From: an uncultured Opitutaceae bacterium
Lineage (GTDB): Bacteria > Verrucomicrobiota > Verrucomicrobiia > Opitutales > Opitutaceae
Assembly (NCBI GenBank): GCA_903919205.1
Contig: CAIXHE010000016.1
Location: 1-44,505 of the forward strand
DNA length: 44,505 bases
Reading direction: 5' to 3'
The notes beneath the pieces were generated by a model. It saw only the letters and a program-made list of their open reading frames with translations. It had not been told where the DNA came from and did no database searches. Position 1 is the stretch's first letter. Every line of letters starts with the position of its first letter. Shown here in pieces: positions 1 through 8,605 of this stretch. Position numbers and translations under genes: made by a program.

Positions 1-8
1 CCCAGGAA

Positions 9-30
9 TCCCGGCCCTTCAGGGCCGGGA
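9..30 (-). terminator. Hairpin after the MFS gene, likely terminator
   Basis: A perfect inverted repeat with a 9-bp stem (9-17 with 22-30) and a four-base loop TTCA (18-21) lies 9 bases past the stop codon of the minus-strand MFS gene. No clear T-run follows on the minus strand, so Rho-independent termination is plausible but not textbook. It shares the ten bases GGCCCTTCAG with two intergenic sites at 7178-7194 and 41619-41635. Confidence 0.6.
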
Positions 31-39
31 GGATGTCAA

Positions 40-1383
40 TTACCGCGCGGGTTTTGTGAGGCGCGCGCAGAGCGCGAGCGCCAGCACGGTAAGGACGGCC
101 GACCATACAAAGACGCTCGTGGCGCCCGAGACGAAGAAAACGGCGCCTGCGAGCATGGGCGTGAAGGCCCGTGCAAGGGAGCCAAGCGAGCGGAAGATGC
201 CGAGGACGCGGCCCTGCTCGTCCTGGGTCGAATAGAGCGAGATGAGCCCGGTGGTCGACGGGTTCACCAGACCCGAGCCCGTGGCGACAAAGGCGAGCCC
301 GGCGTAGAGCATCCAGGGCTGGGCGCTTAAGCCGAGCACGAGAAGGCCGATCGCCGTGGCGACCAGGCCGCCGGCCAGGACCGGGATTTCGGAGGCCCGC
401 TTAAGGAGGATCCTCACGATGAAGCCCTGGGTGATGATGGAGCATAGGCCCAGGAAACCGAGCATCATGCCGTTTTGCCCCGCGCTGTAATGGAAGCGCT
501 GCGCGGCGAGGAAGGTCACCGAGGCCTCCATGGCGACGAAGGCGATCGAGTATACGAAGGCGACGATGTTCGCCCGCCGCACGTCGGGATTGGAGAGCCC
601 GAGGATGGCCTTGATCGGGTTGCGAAGGCGCGTCTCGGGCTTTCCCTGGCGCGCGCTTTCCGGGAGCGTCTCCTTGAAGCTGCGGTTGACCCAAAGGAGG
701 TTCAGGATGCAGAACGCAAGCGAGACCAGAGCCGGCACCGAGTACGGGTTGATCCCGAACCGGGCGAGCGACGGATGGGCCGAGAGGAGGTTCAGCTGGG
801 CGCAGGCGGCGCCGACGACAGGGCCTGTCACGAGGCCGAGCCCAAACGCTGCGCCCACGATCCCCATGGCCCGCGAGCGCTCCTTGCGGGTCGTCACGTC
901 GGCGACGGCGGCCGTCGCGACCGAAAGGTTCCCGCTGAAGGCCCCGCTCACGATGCGCGAAACAAGGAAGAGCCAGAACGAGCCGCTCACCACCCAGAGG
1001 ACGTACCCGATGGCTGTCCCCGCCACCGTCATCCGCAGTACGGGCCGGCGACCCCTCTTGTCGGACAGGGTGCCCCAGAACGGCGAAAAGACGAACTGCA
1101 GGATGGCGTAGAACGAGGTCAGGAGCCCGCCGAAGAGCACGTCGGCGAACGCATGGGACTGGCCGAGCGCGCGGGCGACCGTCTCGCTCTCGGCGAGCAG
1201 CCAGCCGAGGACGCCCGAGTGCCCGTCGATCTTCAGGTAGTAGGCCACCAGGTCGGGCCCGAGCGGGAAGATGATCGAGAAGCCGATCAGGTCTATCAAT
1301 AGCGTCAGGAAGATGACGCCCAGCGACAGGGGGCGCTTCGGGGCGGGAGCCTCCGCAGCGGGAGTGGGGGTGGGCGCGCTCAC
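40..1383 (-). CDS. MFS transporter, DHA1/TetA-like
   Basis: This is a 447-residue polytopic protein of the major facilitator superfamily, probably a drug or metabolite:H+ antiporter in the inner membrane. An Ala/Pro-rich N-terminus of about 17 residues precedes TM1 (LGVIFLTLLIDLIGFSIIF). The TM2-TM3 loop carries the family signature GTLSDKRGRRPVLR, and about 12 hydrophobic segments follow. The GTG start sits four bases after the stop of glyA, so the two are probably co-transcribed. The pattern resembles TetA-type exporters, but nothing visible fixes the substrate, and a resistance role should not be assumed. Confidence 0.85.
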   Translation of the reverse strand: MSAPTPTPAAEAPAPKRPLSLGVIFLTLLIDLIGFSIIFPLGPDLVAYYLKIDGHSGVLGWLLAESETVARALGQSHAFADVLFGGLLTSFYAILQFVFSPFWGTLSDKRGRRPVLRMTVAGTAIGYVLWVVSGSFWLFLVSRIVSGAFSGNLSVATAAVADVTTRKERSRAMGIVGAAFGLGLVTGPVVGAACAQLNLLSAHPSLARFGINPYSVPALVSLAFCILNLLWVNRSFKETLPESARQGKPETRLRNPIKAILGLSNPDVRRANIVAFVYSIAFVAMEASVTFLAAQRFHYSAGQNGMMLGFLGLCSIITQGFIVRILLKRASEIPVLAGGLVATAIGLLVLGLSAQPWMLYAGLAFVATGSGLVNPSTTGLISLYSTQDEQGRVLGIFRSLGSLARAFTPMLAGAVFFVSGATSVFVWSAVLTVLALALCARLTKPAR

Positions 1384-1387
1384 CGGG

Positions 1388-2653
1388 CTATTGCTTGTAG
1401 GGGAGCGGGAAGCGCGAGGTCATCGCCGTGGCGCGGGTCTTCACGGTGGCGACCGCGCCGGCCTCTCCCACCGTGCCGATCGACCGGAGCACCGTGTCGA
1501 TCATGTCGGCGATTTCCTCCATCTCGGCCTCGCGGAACCCGCGGGTCGTGACGGCCGGGGTGCCGAGCCTGATGCCCGAGGCCTGGAACGGCGAGCGGGT
1601 CTCAAAGGGTCCGGTGTTTTTGTTGCAGGTGATGTTGGCCAGATCGAGCGTCTCCTGGGCCTTCTTGGCGGTCAGCTCCGGGAGGGTGCTACGCAGGTCC
1701 ACAAGGAGCAGGTGGTTGTCGGTGCCTCCGGCGACGATGCGGTAGCCCCGGGAGGCCATCGCAGCGGCGAGCGCGCGCGCGTTCTTGATGATCTGCTCGG
1801 AGTAGGTCTTGAACTCGGGCTTTAGGCACTCGGCGAAGCAGACGGCCTTCCCGGCGATGACGTGCATCAAGGGGCCGCCCTGGGCGCCCGGGAACACGGC
1901 CGAGTCAATCGCCTTTGCGTGCGCGGCACGGCACAGGATGAGTCCCCCGCGCGGACCGCGCAGGGTTTTGTGGGTCGTCGTTGTGACAAAGTCCGCGTGG
2001 GGAACCGGGGAGGGGTGGTGGCCGGTGGCGACTAGCCCTGCAATGTGGGCTATGTCCGCGAAGAGCATGGCGCCCGCGGCGCGCGCGATCTCGCCCATGC
2101 GCTCAAAGTCGATCACCCGAGAGTAGGCGCTCGCACCTACCGTGATCATCTTCGGCTTTTCCCGGAGGGCCACCTCGGCCAGCTGGTCATAGTCGATCAG
2201 CTGGTTGTCCTCGCGGACGCCGTAGGCCACGACCTGGTAGAGCTTGCCCGAGAAGTTGGCGGGGTTTCCGTGCGTCAGGTGGCCGCCGTGGCTCAGGTTC
2301 ATCGCCAGGATCTTGTCGCCGGGCTGGAGCACCGAGGTGTAGACCGCGAAGTTGGCCTGCGAGCCGGAGTGCGGCTGCACGTTCGCGTGCTCGGCGCCGA
2401 AGAGCGCCTTCGCGCGGTCGATCGCCAGCTGCTCGACCTTGTCCACGAACTCGCAGCCGCCGTACCAGCGCCGGCCGGGGTAGCCCTCGGCGTACTTGTT
2501 GGTGAGCACGCTGCCCTGGGCCTCGAGCACGGCCGGATAGGTGAAGTTCTCGGAGGCGATCAGCTCGATGTGCCCCTGCTGGCGGTGCAGCTCGGCGGCG
2601 ATCGCTGAGTGGATGTCGGGGTCGAGGGTCCTGAGCGGGTCCGTGTTCAGCAT
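1388..2653 (-). CDS. glyA: Serine hydroxymethyltransferase
   Basis: GlyA interconverts serine plus tetrahydrofolate with glycine plus 5,10-methylene-tetrahydrofolate in the cytoplasm and is the main one-carbon source for purine synthesis. The 421-residue length is normal. Visible signatures are [10 protein letters not shown] near residue 30, [13 protein letters not shown] near 55-66 and the PLP-lysine motif [14 protein letters not shown], with Lys229 as the Schiff-base lysine. It starts with ATG and lies 72 bases downstream of a low-molecular-weight phosphatase gene on the same strand, followed by the MFS gene. The one-carbon role fits with purD in the same leftward gene series. Confidence 0.97.
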   Translation of the reverse strand: MLNTDPLRTLDPDIHSAIAAELHRQQGHIELIASENFTYPAVLEAQGSVLTNKYAEGYPGRRWYGGCEFVDKVEQLAIDRAKALFGAEHANVQPHSGSQANFAVYTSVLQPGDKILAMNLSHGGHLTHGNPANFSGKLYQVVAYGVREDNQLIDYDQLAEVALREKPKMITVGASAYSRVIDFERMGEIARAAGAMLFADIAHIAGLVATGHHPSPVPHADFVTTTTHKTLRGPRGGLILCRAAHAKAIDSAVFPGAQGGPLMHVIAGKAVCFAECLKPEFKTYSEQIIKNARALAAAMASRGYRIVAGGTDNHLLLVDLRSTLPELTAKKAQETLDLANITCNKNTGPFETRSPFQASGIRLGTPAVTTRGFREAEMEEIADMIDTVLRSIGTVGEAGAVATVKTRATAMTSRFPLPYKQ

Positions 2654-2725
2654 GGGTAGAGCTGAGACCCTCTCGCAAACGCGCCGGGAGGCAAAACTTT
2701 TTCGTGCCGGGAGCGCCCGGCGCCC

Positions 2726-3220
2726 TCAGCCGCCCGCGAGCACCTCGGGCGGCAGCTGCGAGAGGTGGGCTAGGATCGAGGGGATCGCCGCCACCATCTC
2801 GTCCCGGCTGGCCTCATAAGCGGGAAGCGCCAGCCCATAAGGATCGGGAATCTCTTTGTCGCCGGACTTCTCGAACTCGCGGAAGAGGTGCAGGCGGGGG
2901 GGCACCGGCTCGGCCGTCAATTCGATCATGTCGCGGTGCGACTCGGTCATGCAGAGGATGAGCAGCGCCTCGTCGAGGAGCTCCTGGGTGACCCGCCGGC
3001 TCGCGTGGCCCTTCAATTCCACGCCGACCTTCCGCAGGGCGGTGACGGCATGGGCGCTCGCCGGCTCTCCGTTGCGCGCGGCCACCCCGGCCGACAACAC
3101 CTTGATCGAGCGCAGGGGCTCGGGCTGGCCCGCGAGCGCGTGCTGCAGCAGGGCCGCCCCCATCGGGCTGCGGCAAATGTTTCCGGTGCAGACCACCAAA
3201 ATATGTCCCGGCGCTGGCAT
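2726..3220 (-). CDS. Low-molecular-weight protein tyrosine phosphatase
   Basis: This is a 164-residue cytoplasmic phosphatase of the LMW-PTP family. The P-loop VVCTGNICRSPMG puts the nucleophile at Cys11 and Arg at 17, and the general-acid loop DPYG has Asp126. Length and order of motifs are typical. The phosphatase-glyA order recalls ywlE-glyA in Bacillus, where YwlE is a protein arginine phosphatase. The P-loop here has Ile15 where YwlE has the Thr reported to favour phosphoarginine, so a phosphotyrosine preference is more likely. Targets are unknown; tyrosine kinases of polysaccharide export are common partners of this family. Confidence 0.9.
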   Translation of the reverse strand: MPAPGHILVVCTGNICRSPMGAALLQHALAGQPEPLRSIKVLSAGVAARNGEPASAHAVTALRKVGVELKGHASRRVTQELLDEALLILCMTESHRDMIELTAEPVPPRLHLFREFEKSGDKEIPDPYGLALPAYEASRDEMVAAIPSILAHLSQLPPEVLAGG

Positions 3221-3276
3221 CTAACCCCCAATGGGATAGGAAACGCACCAAAAGGCAAAACCCGATCGAGGGCCGC

Positions 3277-3906
3277 CTACAGCCTCTTCAGGGCCACGAG
3301 CCCCCGGTCGATCTGAACGGCGCGCTGCAGGACGAGGTCGACCAGCGGGCCCGGGGGCGAAGGCCGCTCCGGCTCGGACGCGATCCCCCCCGAGTCGGAG
3401 AGGTGCTCCTTCTCGAGGTACGCCTCGTCGTAGCGGACCTTCTCGGGGTTGTCGGAGAGCAGCTTCTCAAGCGGGGTGCCGGCGTCGAGCGCCTCGTAGG
3501 CCTTGCGGTCGGCCCCCGGGGGCACCACGACCGCGATGTCGGCGTGCACGCGGGAGGCGGCCGGCGCCAGGACGACGACGGCGGGTCCCGCCCCTCCCGG
3601 CAGGGCGGCCCGGAGGGCCGGGCTCGTGTCGGCGTTCTCGAGCACGAAGACGGGGCCGTGCGCCGAGGAGTGCGCGCGCACCCAGGCCGTGAGGAGCGCG
3701 GCGGAGGCCCCGTCGGCCCGGGCGAACCGCAGGTCGAGGACCTTCGGGCCCGTGCGCAGGTCGGAGGCCGCGGGTAGGTCGGCGGGCAGCTCGTGGACGC
3801 GGTAGTAGGCGAGGCCGAGGCCCAGGTCCCTGGGCTCCCCGGCGGGGGCCCGCAGGGGCGACAGGAGGGCCGCGGCGGCGGCGAGGATAGGGAGGGGGCC
3901 TTTCAC
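3277..3906 (-). CDS. Exported protein of unknown function
   Basis: This protein of about 209 residues is not one I recognise. The start is taken as the GTG at 3906 because it overlaps the purD stop as GTGA, a common coupling arrangement. The N-terminus KGPLPILAAAAALLSPL followed by RAPAGE looks like a signal peptide. The rest is rich in Ala, Pro and Leu with alternating strands such as VVVLAP and DIAVVVPPGAD, which suggests a small alpha/beta fold, and a charged region DNPEKVRYDEAYLEKEHL near 160. The carboxy end LVLQRAVQIDRGLVALKRL is probably helical. No catalytic motif is visible. Its job may relate to the envelope. Confidence 0.7.
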   Translation of the reverse strand: MKGPLPILAAAAALLSPLRAPAGEPRDLGLGLAYYRVHELPADLPAASDLRTGPKVLDLRFARADGASAALLTAWVRAHSSAHGPVFVLENADTSPALRAALPGGAGPAVVVLAPAASRVHADIAVVVPPGADRKAYEALDAGTPLEKLLSDNPEKVRYDEAYLEKEHLSDSGGIASEPERPSPPGPLVDLVLQRAVQIDRGLVALKRL

Positions 3907-5195
3907 GGACGCCTTAATTGCCGGGCTCCGATGTCGCGGCGATAATATTTCGAGGTGCAGTCGAGGGCGTCGCATGCCTGGTAGGCGAGCTCCGCGGCCC
4001 GCAGGAGGGTGGGGGCGCGAGCCGTGACGCCGAGGACCCGGCCCCCGGCGGTGACCAGGCGCCCCGCGGCGTCGCGAGCGGTGCCCGCGTGCAGCACGGT
4101 GACCCCCTCCGGGAGGCTCCCCGGCAGCGTGATGGCGTCCCCGCTCGGGTAGGCCTCCGGGTAGCCCCGAGCGGCCACGACCACGCAGATCGCGGGGTCG
4201 GGGTCCACGGAGAGGCGCACGCCGGCCAGGCGGCCGCGCGCCGCGGCCCAGAGCAGCTCGAGCGGATCGCTTGCAAGCCGGGGAAGCACCGCCTGCGTCT
4301 CGGGGTCCCCGAAGCGCGTGTTGAATTCGAGGACCTGGGGCCCCTGCGCCGTCAGCATGATGCCGATGAAGAGCGTGCCCCGGAAGGCGATCCCCTCCGC
4401 GGCGATGGCGTCGACCGAGGGCCTGACGATCGTGCGCTCGATGCGCTCGAGGAGCGCGGGCGTCACGACCTCGGCCGGCGAGTAGGCGCCCATGCCCCCG
4501 GTGTTGGGGCCGACGTCGCCCTCGCCCACGCGCTTGTGGTCCTGGGAGGTGGGAAGGATGACGTAGTCCCTGCCGGAGACGACGACCAGGAGGGACGTCT
4601 CCTCGCCGAGGAGGCAGTCCTCGATCAGGACCTGCCGGCCTCCCTGCCCGAAGCGGCCGCCCTCCATCATGTCGCGCACGGCGGCCTCCGCCTCGGCGAG
4701 GCTCTGCGCCACGACGACTCCCTTGCCTGCGGCCAGCCCGTCGGCCTTGACGACGATCGGCGCCCGGCGCGCGCGCAGGTAGGCGAGCGCGGGCGACACC
4801 TCGTCGAAGAGCCCGGCCGCGGCGGTCGGTATGGCGTACTTTTGGAGGAGGCGCTTCGTGTAGGTCTTCGAGGCCTCCAGGCGGGCGCCGTCGGCCCCGG
4901 GCCCGTAGACGGCGATCCCCAGGGCCCTCAGGCGGTCGGCGAGCCCGAGGACGAGCGGCACCTCGGGGCCGACCACGACGAAGTCGACGCCCTCGCTTCG
5001 CACGAGGCCGAGGAGCCCCTCGATGTCGTCGGCCTTGACGGGGAAGCACCGGGCGTCGGCCGCGATCCCCGCGTTGCCCGGGGCGCAGAGCACCCGGGGC
5101 CGCGACGGCGAGCCCCCGAGGGCCCGCACGAGGGCGTGCTCCCGGCCGCCACCGCCGACGACCAAGACCGACCGGGGGAGGGGATCGGGGTTCAA
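3903..5195 (-). CDS. purD: Phosphoribosylamine-glycine ligase
   Basis: PurD joins 5-phosphoribosylamine to glycine using ATP, the second step of purine synthesis. The protein is about 430 residues, normal for the family. The N-terminal nucleotide-like domain begins SVLVVGGGGREHAL; the ATP-grasp region has PIVVKADGLAAGKGVVVA, GPNTGGMGAYSP and EFNTRFGDPETQ. The TTG at 5195 is chosen as start because it overlaps the stop of the upstream gene as TTGA and places the first strand at the expected distance from the N-terminus. The stop overlaps the GTG of the next gene. Linkage to glyA, which makes its substrate glycine, is functionally sensible. Confidence 0.96.
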   Translation of the reverse strand: MNPDPLPRSVLVVGGGGREHALVRALGGSPSRPRVLCAPGNAGIAADARCFPVKADDIEGLLGLVRSEGVDFVVVGPEVPLVLGLADRLRALGIAVYGPGADGARLEASKTYTKRLLQKYAIPTAAAGLFDEVSPALAYLRARRAPIVVKADGLAAGKGVVVAQSLAEAEAAVRDMMEGGRFGQGGRQVLIEDCLLGEETSLLVVVSGRDYVILPTSQDHKRVGEGDVGPNTGGMGAYSPAEVVTPALLERIERTIVRPSVDAIAAEGIAFRGTLFIGIMLTAQGPQVLEFNTRFGDPETQAVLPRLASDPLELLWAAARGRLAGVRLSVDPDPAICVVVAARGYPEAYPSGDAITLPGSLPEGVTVLHAGTARDAAGRLVTAGGRVLGVTARAPTLLRAAELAYQACDALDCTSKYYRRDIGARQLRRP

Positions 5196-7105
5196 AGGAC
5201 CTGGAGCTTCCTGCGGTAGAACGCGACCACCTCCGCCGGATTGTCGGAGAAGAGGATGTAGTCGGCCATCCACGCGGGGGCGCGCCCCATGCGGATCATC
5301 TCGCGCACCTGCCTGCGCAGGTCGGACCAGTACTTCGCGTTGAAGAACACGTAGGGCACCCGCGGGCGGATCCCGAGCTTCAGGTTGCACAGCTCGATTC
5401 CGATCTCCTCCAGCGTGCCGACGCCCCCGACGTTGAAGATGCAGAAGTCCGCCACCTCGAACCACTTCTGCCGGAAGTGCCGCGAGGCCTCCTGGAAGGT
5501 GTTGAAGAAGTCGACGCCGAGCTCGGGCGGCTGCGCCTCGAGCTCGAGGAAGCAGGCCCCGGTGAGCGCCCCCTTGCCGCGGGCCTGGTCGGTGGCGAGG
5601 CGCATGACGCCTCCTCCGCCGCCGGTCAGGACGCCCAGGTTCGGGCCGATGAAGGACGAGAGCTGCTCGACGAGGCCCGAGATCTTGTCGGTGTCGGACT
5701 GGTCCAGGCCGACGGCGGAGCCGTAGAAGGCGAGGATCGTGGCCTCCTGGAACTTGCGGCCCATCTCGTCGCGCAGGAAGAAGCCGTGCTCCTTCTTGTA
5801 GACGTGCAGGTAGATGTCCTTCGTCAGCTCGTCGTACCAGTAGACCTGGATGTTGATGGCCTCGAAGGTGTCCAGGCGGGCGTGGGCGTTGCTCGAGAGA
5901 AAGTAGCCGTGCGTCCTCGAGGCCCTCCGGAACACGATCCGGCGCAGCTTGAACTCGCCGATGCGCGTCAGGAGCTCGATGTGCTCGAGGAGGTCCGGGA
6001 AGTAGTCGAGGACGAGGGTGTCCGACTCCTTGGGCGCGGCGTCGAGGGCCTGGATCATCGTCTTGTGCCCGCAGGCCCCGCCGTTCTCGTCCAGGAGCTT
6101 CTTCACTTCGTCGACCGAGGCGGCCTTCAGGCAGATCGAGCGGTTCTCCATGGAGGCGCTCTGGCCCTTCACCGAGATGACCGTGCGCGGCCGGGGCTCG
6201 CTCAGGTCGCGGGCCGGGTGCGTGTCCAGGGTCGAGTACAGGTCGGCGGCCACGGCGCGCAGGCGCTGGCGCCTGCGCGAGAGCGACGCGAACTCCGGAT
6301 CCGTGGCCTCGGGCGCCCTGAAGATCTCGACCGAGACCATCGGGTTCACCACGGGGTGGTCGCCCGTGTTGTAGATCTCGAGCATGATGTTCGTGCCGAA
6401 GGTCTTCACCGGGTCGAGAAGCACGGCGCTCGTGTGGATCCCGAAGTTGCCCGCGCCCTGGTTGAGCACCACATAGTGCTCCTTCAGGTACATGGAGCAG
6501 CTGGTCAGGAGTCCCGAGCGCGGCGGGATCGTGAGGGGGGAGGCGTCGTGGCGGATCTGCACCTTGTCCAGGAAGCCACGGCCGGAGGCGCCGCTCACGA
6601 TCAGCTCGAAGTTGATTCGCTGCAGGCGGGGGCTGAGCGTATAGCTCACCTGGTGGGGCGTGAGGAAGACCGAGCCCTGGCTGTCGATGCTGATCGTGTT
6701 CGGGAGCTTCAGCCGGTTGTCCTTGATCGCCGCCCAGATCTCGTCGGAGGTCAGCTTGGCGCTGGCCGGGGCGTGGAAGAGGCGGCCGACCGGGGTGCCC
6801 GAGCGCAGGAGCTTCTTCCAGTAGCCCGAGTTCGGGAAGCTCATGTCGAAGATGAAGGCGTCGACCACGAGCACCAGCCGGTTGCCGTCCACCTCCGCGC
6901 CGCCCTGCAGCTGCATCTCGATCCCGATGCGCGCCAACGAGCTGCGCTCCGTGAACTTGAGCTCGGCCTTGCGGGCCTTCATGAACTCGAACTCGGCCGG
7001 GTTGCGCGGCCAGAACGCGAGCGTCAGGGTCGCCGTGCGATCGTCCTTGTTCTTCACGGTCAGGATTTGGCCGTCCTGACTGGTCCAAAATGGGTCAGCG
7101 CTCAT
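5192..7105 (-). CDS. Large protein with C-terminal LOG-type nucleotide-binding domain
   Basis: The protein has about 637 residues from the ATG at 7105; an in-frame TTG at 7177 would add 24. The last 200 residues form a Rossmann-like LOG/lysine-decarboxylase-like domain. It shows LTGGGGGVMRLA near residue 485 and FNVGGVGTLEEIG, a variant of the PGGxGTxxE motif of cytokinin-activating phosphoribohydrolases and of PpnN-type nucleotide nucleosidases. The first 430 residues, rich in predicted beta strands, match nothing I recognise, although FDMSFPNSGYWKKLL and NQGAGNFGIHTSAVLL look like conserved blocks. TTGA overlap with purD argues for a role in nucleotide metabolism. Loss of the motif Pro may alter activity. 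There is no signal peptide, so it is probably cytoplasmic. Confidence 0.85.
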   Translation of the reverse strand: MSADPFWTSQDGQILTVKNKDDRTATLTLAFWPRNPAEFEFMKARKAELKFTERSSLARIGIEMQLQGGAEVDGNRLVLVVDAFIFDMSFPNSGYWKKLLRSGTPVGRLFHAPASAKLTSDEIWAAIKDNRLKLPNTISIDSQGSVFLTPHQVSYTLSPRLQRINFELIVSGASGRGFLDKVQIRHDASPLTIPPRSGLLTSCSMYLKEHYVVLNQGAGNFGIHTSAVLLDPVKTFGTNIMLEIYNTGDHPVVNPMVSVEIFRAPEATDPEFASLSRRRQRLRAVAADLYSTLDTHPARDLSEPRPRTVISVKGQSASMENRSICLKAASVDEVKKLLDENGGACGHKTMIQALDAAPKESDTLVLDYFPDLLEHIELLTRIGEFKLRRIVFRRASRTHGYFLSSNAHARLDTFEAINIQVYWYDELTKDIYLHVYKKEHGFFLRDEMGRKFQEATILAFYGSAVGLDQSDTDKISGLVEQLSSFIGPNLGVLTGGGGGVMRLATDQARGKGALTGACFLELEAQPPELGVDFFNTFQEASRHFRQKWFEVADFCIFNVGGVGTLEEIGIELCNLKLGIRPRVPYVFFNAKYWSDLRRQVREMIRMGRAPAWMADYILFSDNPAEVVAFYRRKLQVL

Positions 7106-7214
7106 GGTTGGGAGGGTGAAGAATGGGATATGGGCGGGGGGACTCAAGGAGGTAACGCGCTCCATAAGGATTGCCAACCGGGCCCTTCAGTGACACCGTT
7201 CTCCCTTTCATCGA
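7106..7214. promoter_or_regulatory. Divergent spacer with repeated 17-base motif
   Basis: This 109-base spacer separates the leftward LOG-domain gene from the rightward FKBP gene and must hold promoters for both. At 7178-7194 it contains CCGGGCCCTTCAGTGAC, repeated exactly at 41619-41635 in another divergent spacer. No convincing -35/-10 pair stands out. Confidence 0.45.
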
Positions 7215-8006
7215 ATGAACACACACGTCGCAAAGAAGGCATTCCTCCTCTCCCTTGTCGCCGCCGCCACCGCGTGGGCGCAGGAGCCCAAGATCACGGT
7301 CCCCGGCCAGCCCGCTGCGGCGGCCCCGGCCGCGGCTCCGGCCCCCGCCTTCACCGAGGCCCAGCTGATCGAGGAGTTCGGCTGGTTCGTTGGGATGAAG
7401 ACGGGCCTTAACCAGTTCGGCCTCACCCAGGCCGAGTCCGACCAGTTCGCGAAGGGCTTCGTGGCCGCCCTGAACCAGAAGGAGTCGCCCTACGACCTGC
7501 AGAAGATCGGGCCCGCGATGAACGAGTTCGTCCAGAAGAAGCAGGGCGCGGTCCTCCAGAGCCTCAAGATGAAGAACCTCGCCCAGGCGGCCGCCTTCTT
7601 CAAGAAGCTGAAGGAGAACCCCGCCGTCGTGGAGCTGCCCGACGGCCTGCGCTATGAGATCCTCAAGCCCGGCACCGGCGCGGTGCCCAAGGTCACCGAC
7701 ACGGTCACCGTCAACTACACCGGAAACCTGATCGACGGCACCGTCTTCGACAGCTCCGAGCGAAACGGCAAGCCCGCCCAGTTCGGCCTCACCCAGGTGA
7801 TCCGCGGATGGACCGAGGGTCTCCAGAAGATCTCGAAGGGCGGCAAGATCCGCCTCTATGTCCCGCCCGACCTCGGCTACGGTGACGAGGGCCGGCCGGG
7901 CATCCCCCCCGGCTCGGTGCTCGTCTTCGACATCGAGCTGCTCGACGTGGCGAGCGGCGCGGCCCCGGCGACCCCGGCGGCGGCGACCCCTCCCCCGGCC
8001 AACTAA
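7215..8006 (+). CDS. Exported FKBP-type peptidyl-prolyl isomerase
   Basis: This 263-residue protein should be a periplasmic or surface prolyl isomerase and chaperone of the Mip/FkpA type. A signal peptide (residues 1-22, ending TAWAQ) is followed by an Ala/Pro linker, a helical FKBP_N dimerisation region (about 40-130) and an FKBP_C catalytic domain (about 135-248). The catalytic domain has VTVNYTGNLIDGTVFDSS, VIRGWTEGLQKISKGGK and VPPDLGYGDEGRPGIPPGS, with the expected Tyr, Asp, Trp and Tyr positions. A short Pro/Ala tail ends it. The shikimate kinase gene follows after about 30 bases, so co-transcription is likely. Confidence 0.93.
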   Translation: MNTHVAKKAFLLSLVAAATAWAQEPKITVPGQPAAAAPAAAPAPAFTEAQLIEEFGWFVGMKTGLNQFGLTQAESDQFAKGFVAALNQKESPYDLQKIGPAMNEFVQKKQGAVLQSLKMKNLAQAAAFFKKLKENPAVVELPDGLRYEILKPGTGAVPKVTDTVTVNYTGNLIDGTVFDSSERNGKPAQFGLTQVIRGWTEGLQKISKGGKIRLYVPPDLGYGDEGRPGIPPGSVLVFDIELLDVASGAAPATPAAATPPPAN

Positions 8007-8037
8007 GGGGCGACGCCCCGCCAACGCGTGGGACGCC

Positions 8038-8601
8038 TTGCCCCTGAATCCCGCGGACGTTAACCTCTACCTCGTCGGTTTCATGGGAACCGGCAAGACC
8101 ACCGTCGGGCGCGCCGTGGCCGGGCGCCTCGGCTTCCGCTGCGTCGACAGCGACCACGAGATCGAGCGCAAGGCCGGCAAGGCCGTGGCGGAGATCTTCG
8201 CCACGGACGGGGAGCAGGCCTTCCGGGAGCTCGAGCGCTGGTTTGTGGACCAAGGCCACGCCTCCGAGAGGCTGGTCGTCGCGTGCGGCGGGGGCCTGAT
8301 CGTGAAGCCGGGCATGCTTGAGGCGGTGGCCTCCCGCGGCGTCGTCGTCTGCCTCCACGCCTCGATAGAGACCATCCTCGCCCGCACGGGCCGCCACACG
8401 AAGACGCGGCCGCTCCTCGACGTCGACGACCCCGACGCGCGCGCCCGCGCGCTCTACGCCGAGCGCGAGGCGATCTACCGCTCGGCCGGAACCGTCATCC
8501 TGACCGACTCGCGCCCGCTCAGCGAGATCGCGGCGCACGTGGTGCGCGTCTGGCGGCGCGAGGCGCAGGAGTTCGTGAACCGCAGGGCGAAGGCGACCTG
8601 A
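8038..8601 (+). CDS. aroK: Shikimate kinase
   Basis: AroK phosphorylates shikimate at the 3-hydroxyl, the fifth step of aromatic amino-acid synthesis. The protein is about 187 residues. LYLVGFMGTGKTTVGR is the Walker A loop, DSDHEIE binds shikimate and Mg, EQAFRELE and ACGGGLIVKPG are the other substrate-site blocks, and RTGRHTKTRPLL forms the lid with its arginines. No ATG is available before the Walker loop, so the start must be non-canonical; the TTG at 8038 is my choice and a CTG at 8044 is possible. The stop lies four bases before the queG start. Confidence 0.9.
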   Translation: MPLNPADVNLYLVGFMGTGKTTVGRAVAGRLGFRCVDSDHEIERKAGKAVAEIFATDGEQAFRELERWFVDQGHASERLVVACGGGLIVKPGMLEAVASRGVVVCLHASIETILARTGRHTKTRPLLDVDDPDARARALYAEREAIYRSAGTVILTDSRPLSEIAAHVVRVWRREAQEFVNRRAKAT

Positions 8602-8605
8602 GGAA

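Noticed and set aside
40-1383. Specific call as a tetracycline resistance gene
   Set aside because: The DHA1/TetA-like motif pattern is shared by many exporters; linkage to glyA and absence of any regulator or mobile element give no support for drug resistance.
5477-7411. Very long open frame on the plus strand over the LOG-domain gene
   Set aside because: It runs antisense to a gene with clear domain motifs; its translation is Arg/Glu/Val/Gly-rich low complexity typical of open antisense frames in high-GC DNA. Many similar frames elsewhere were dropped for the same reason.
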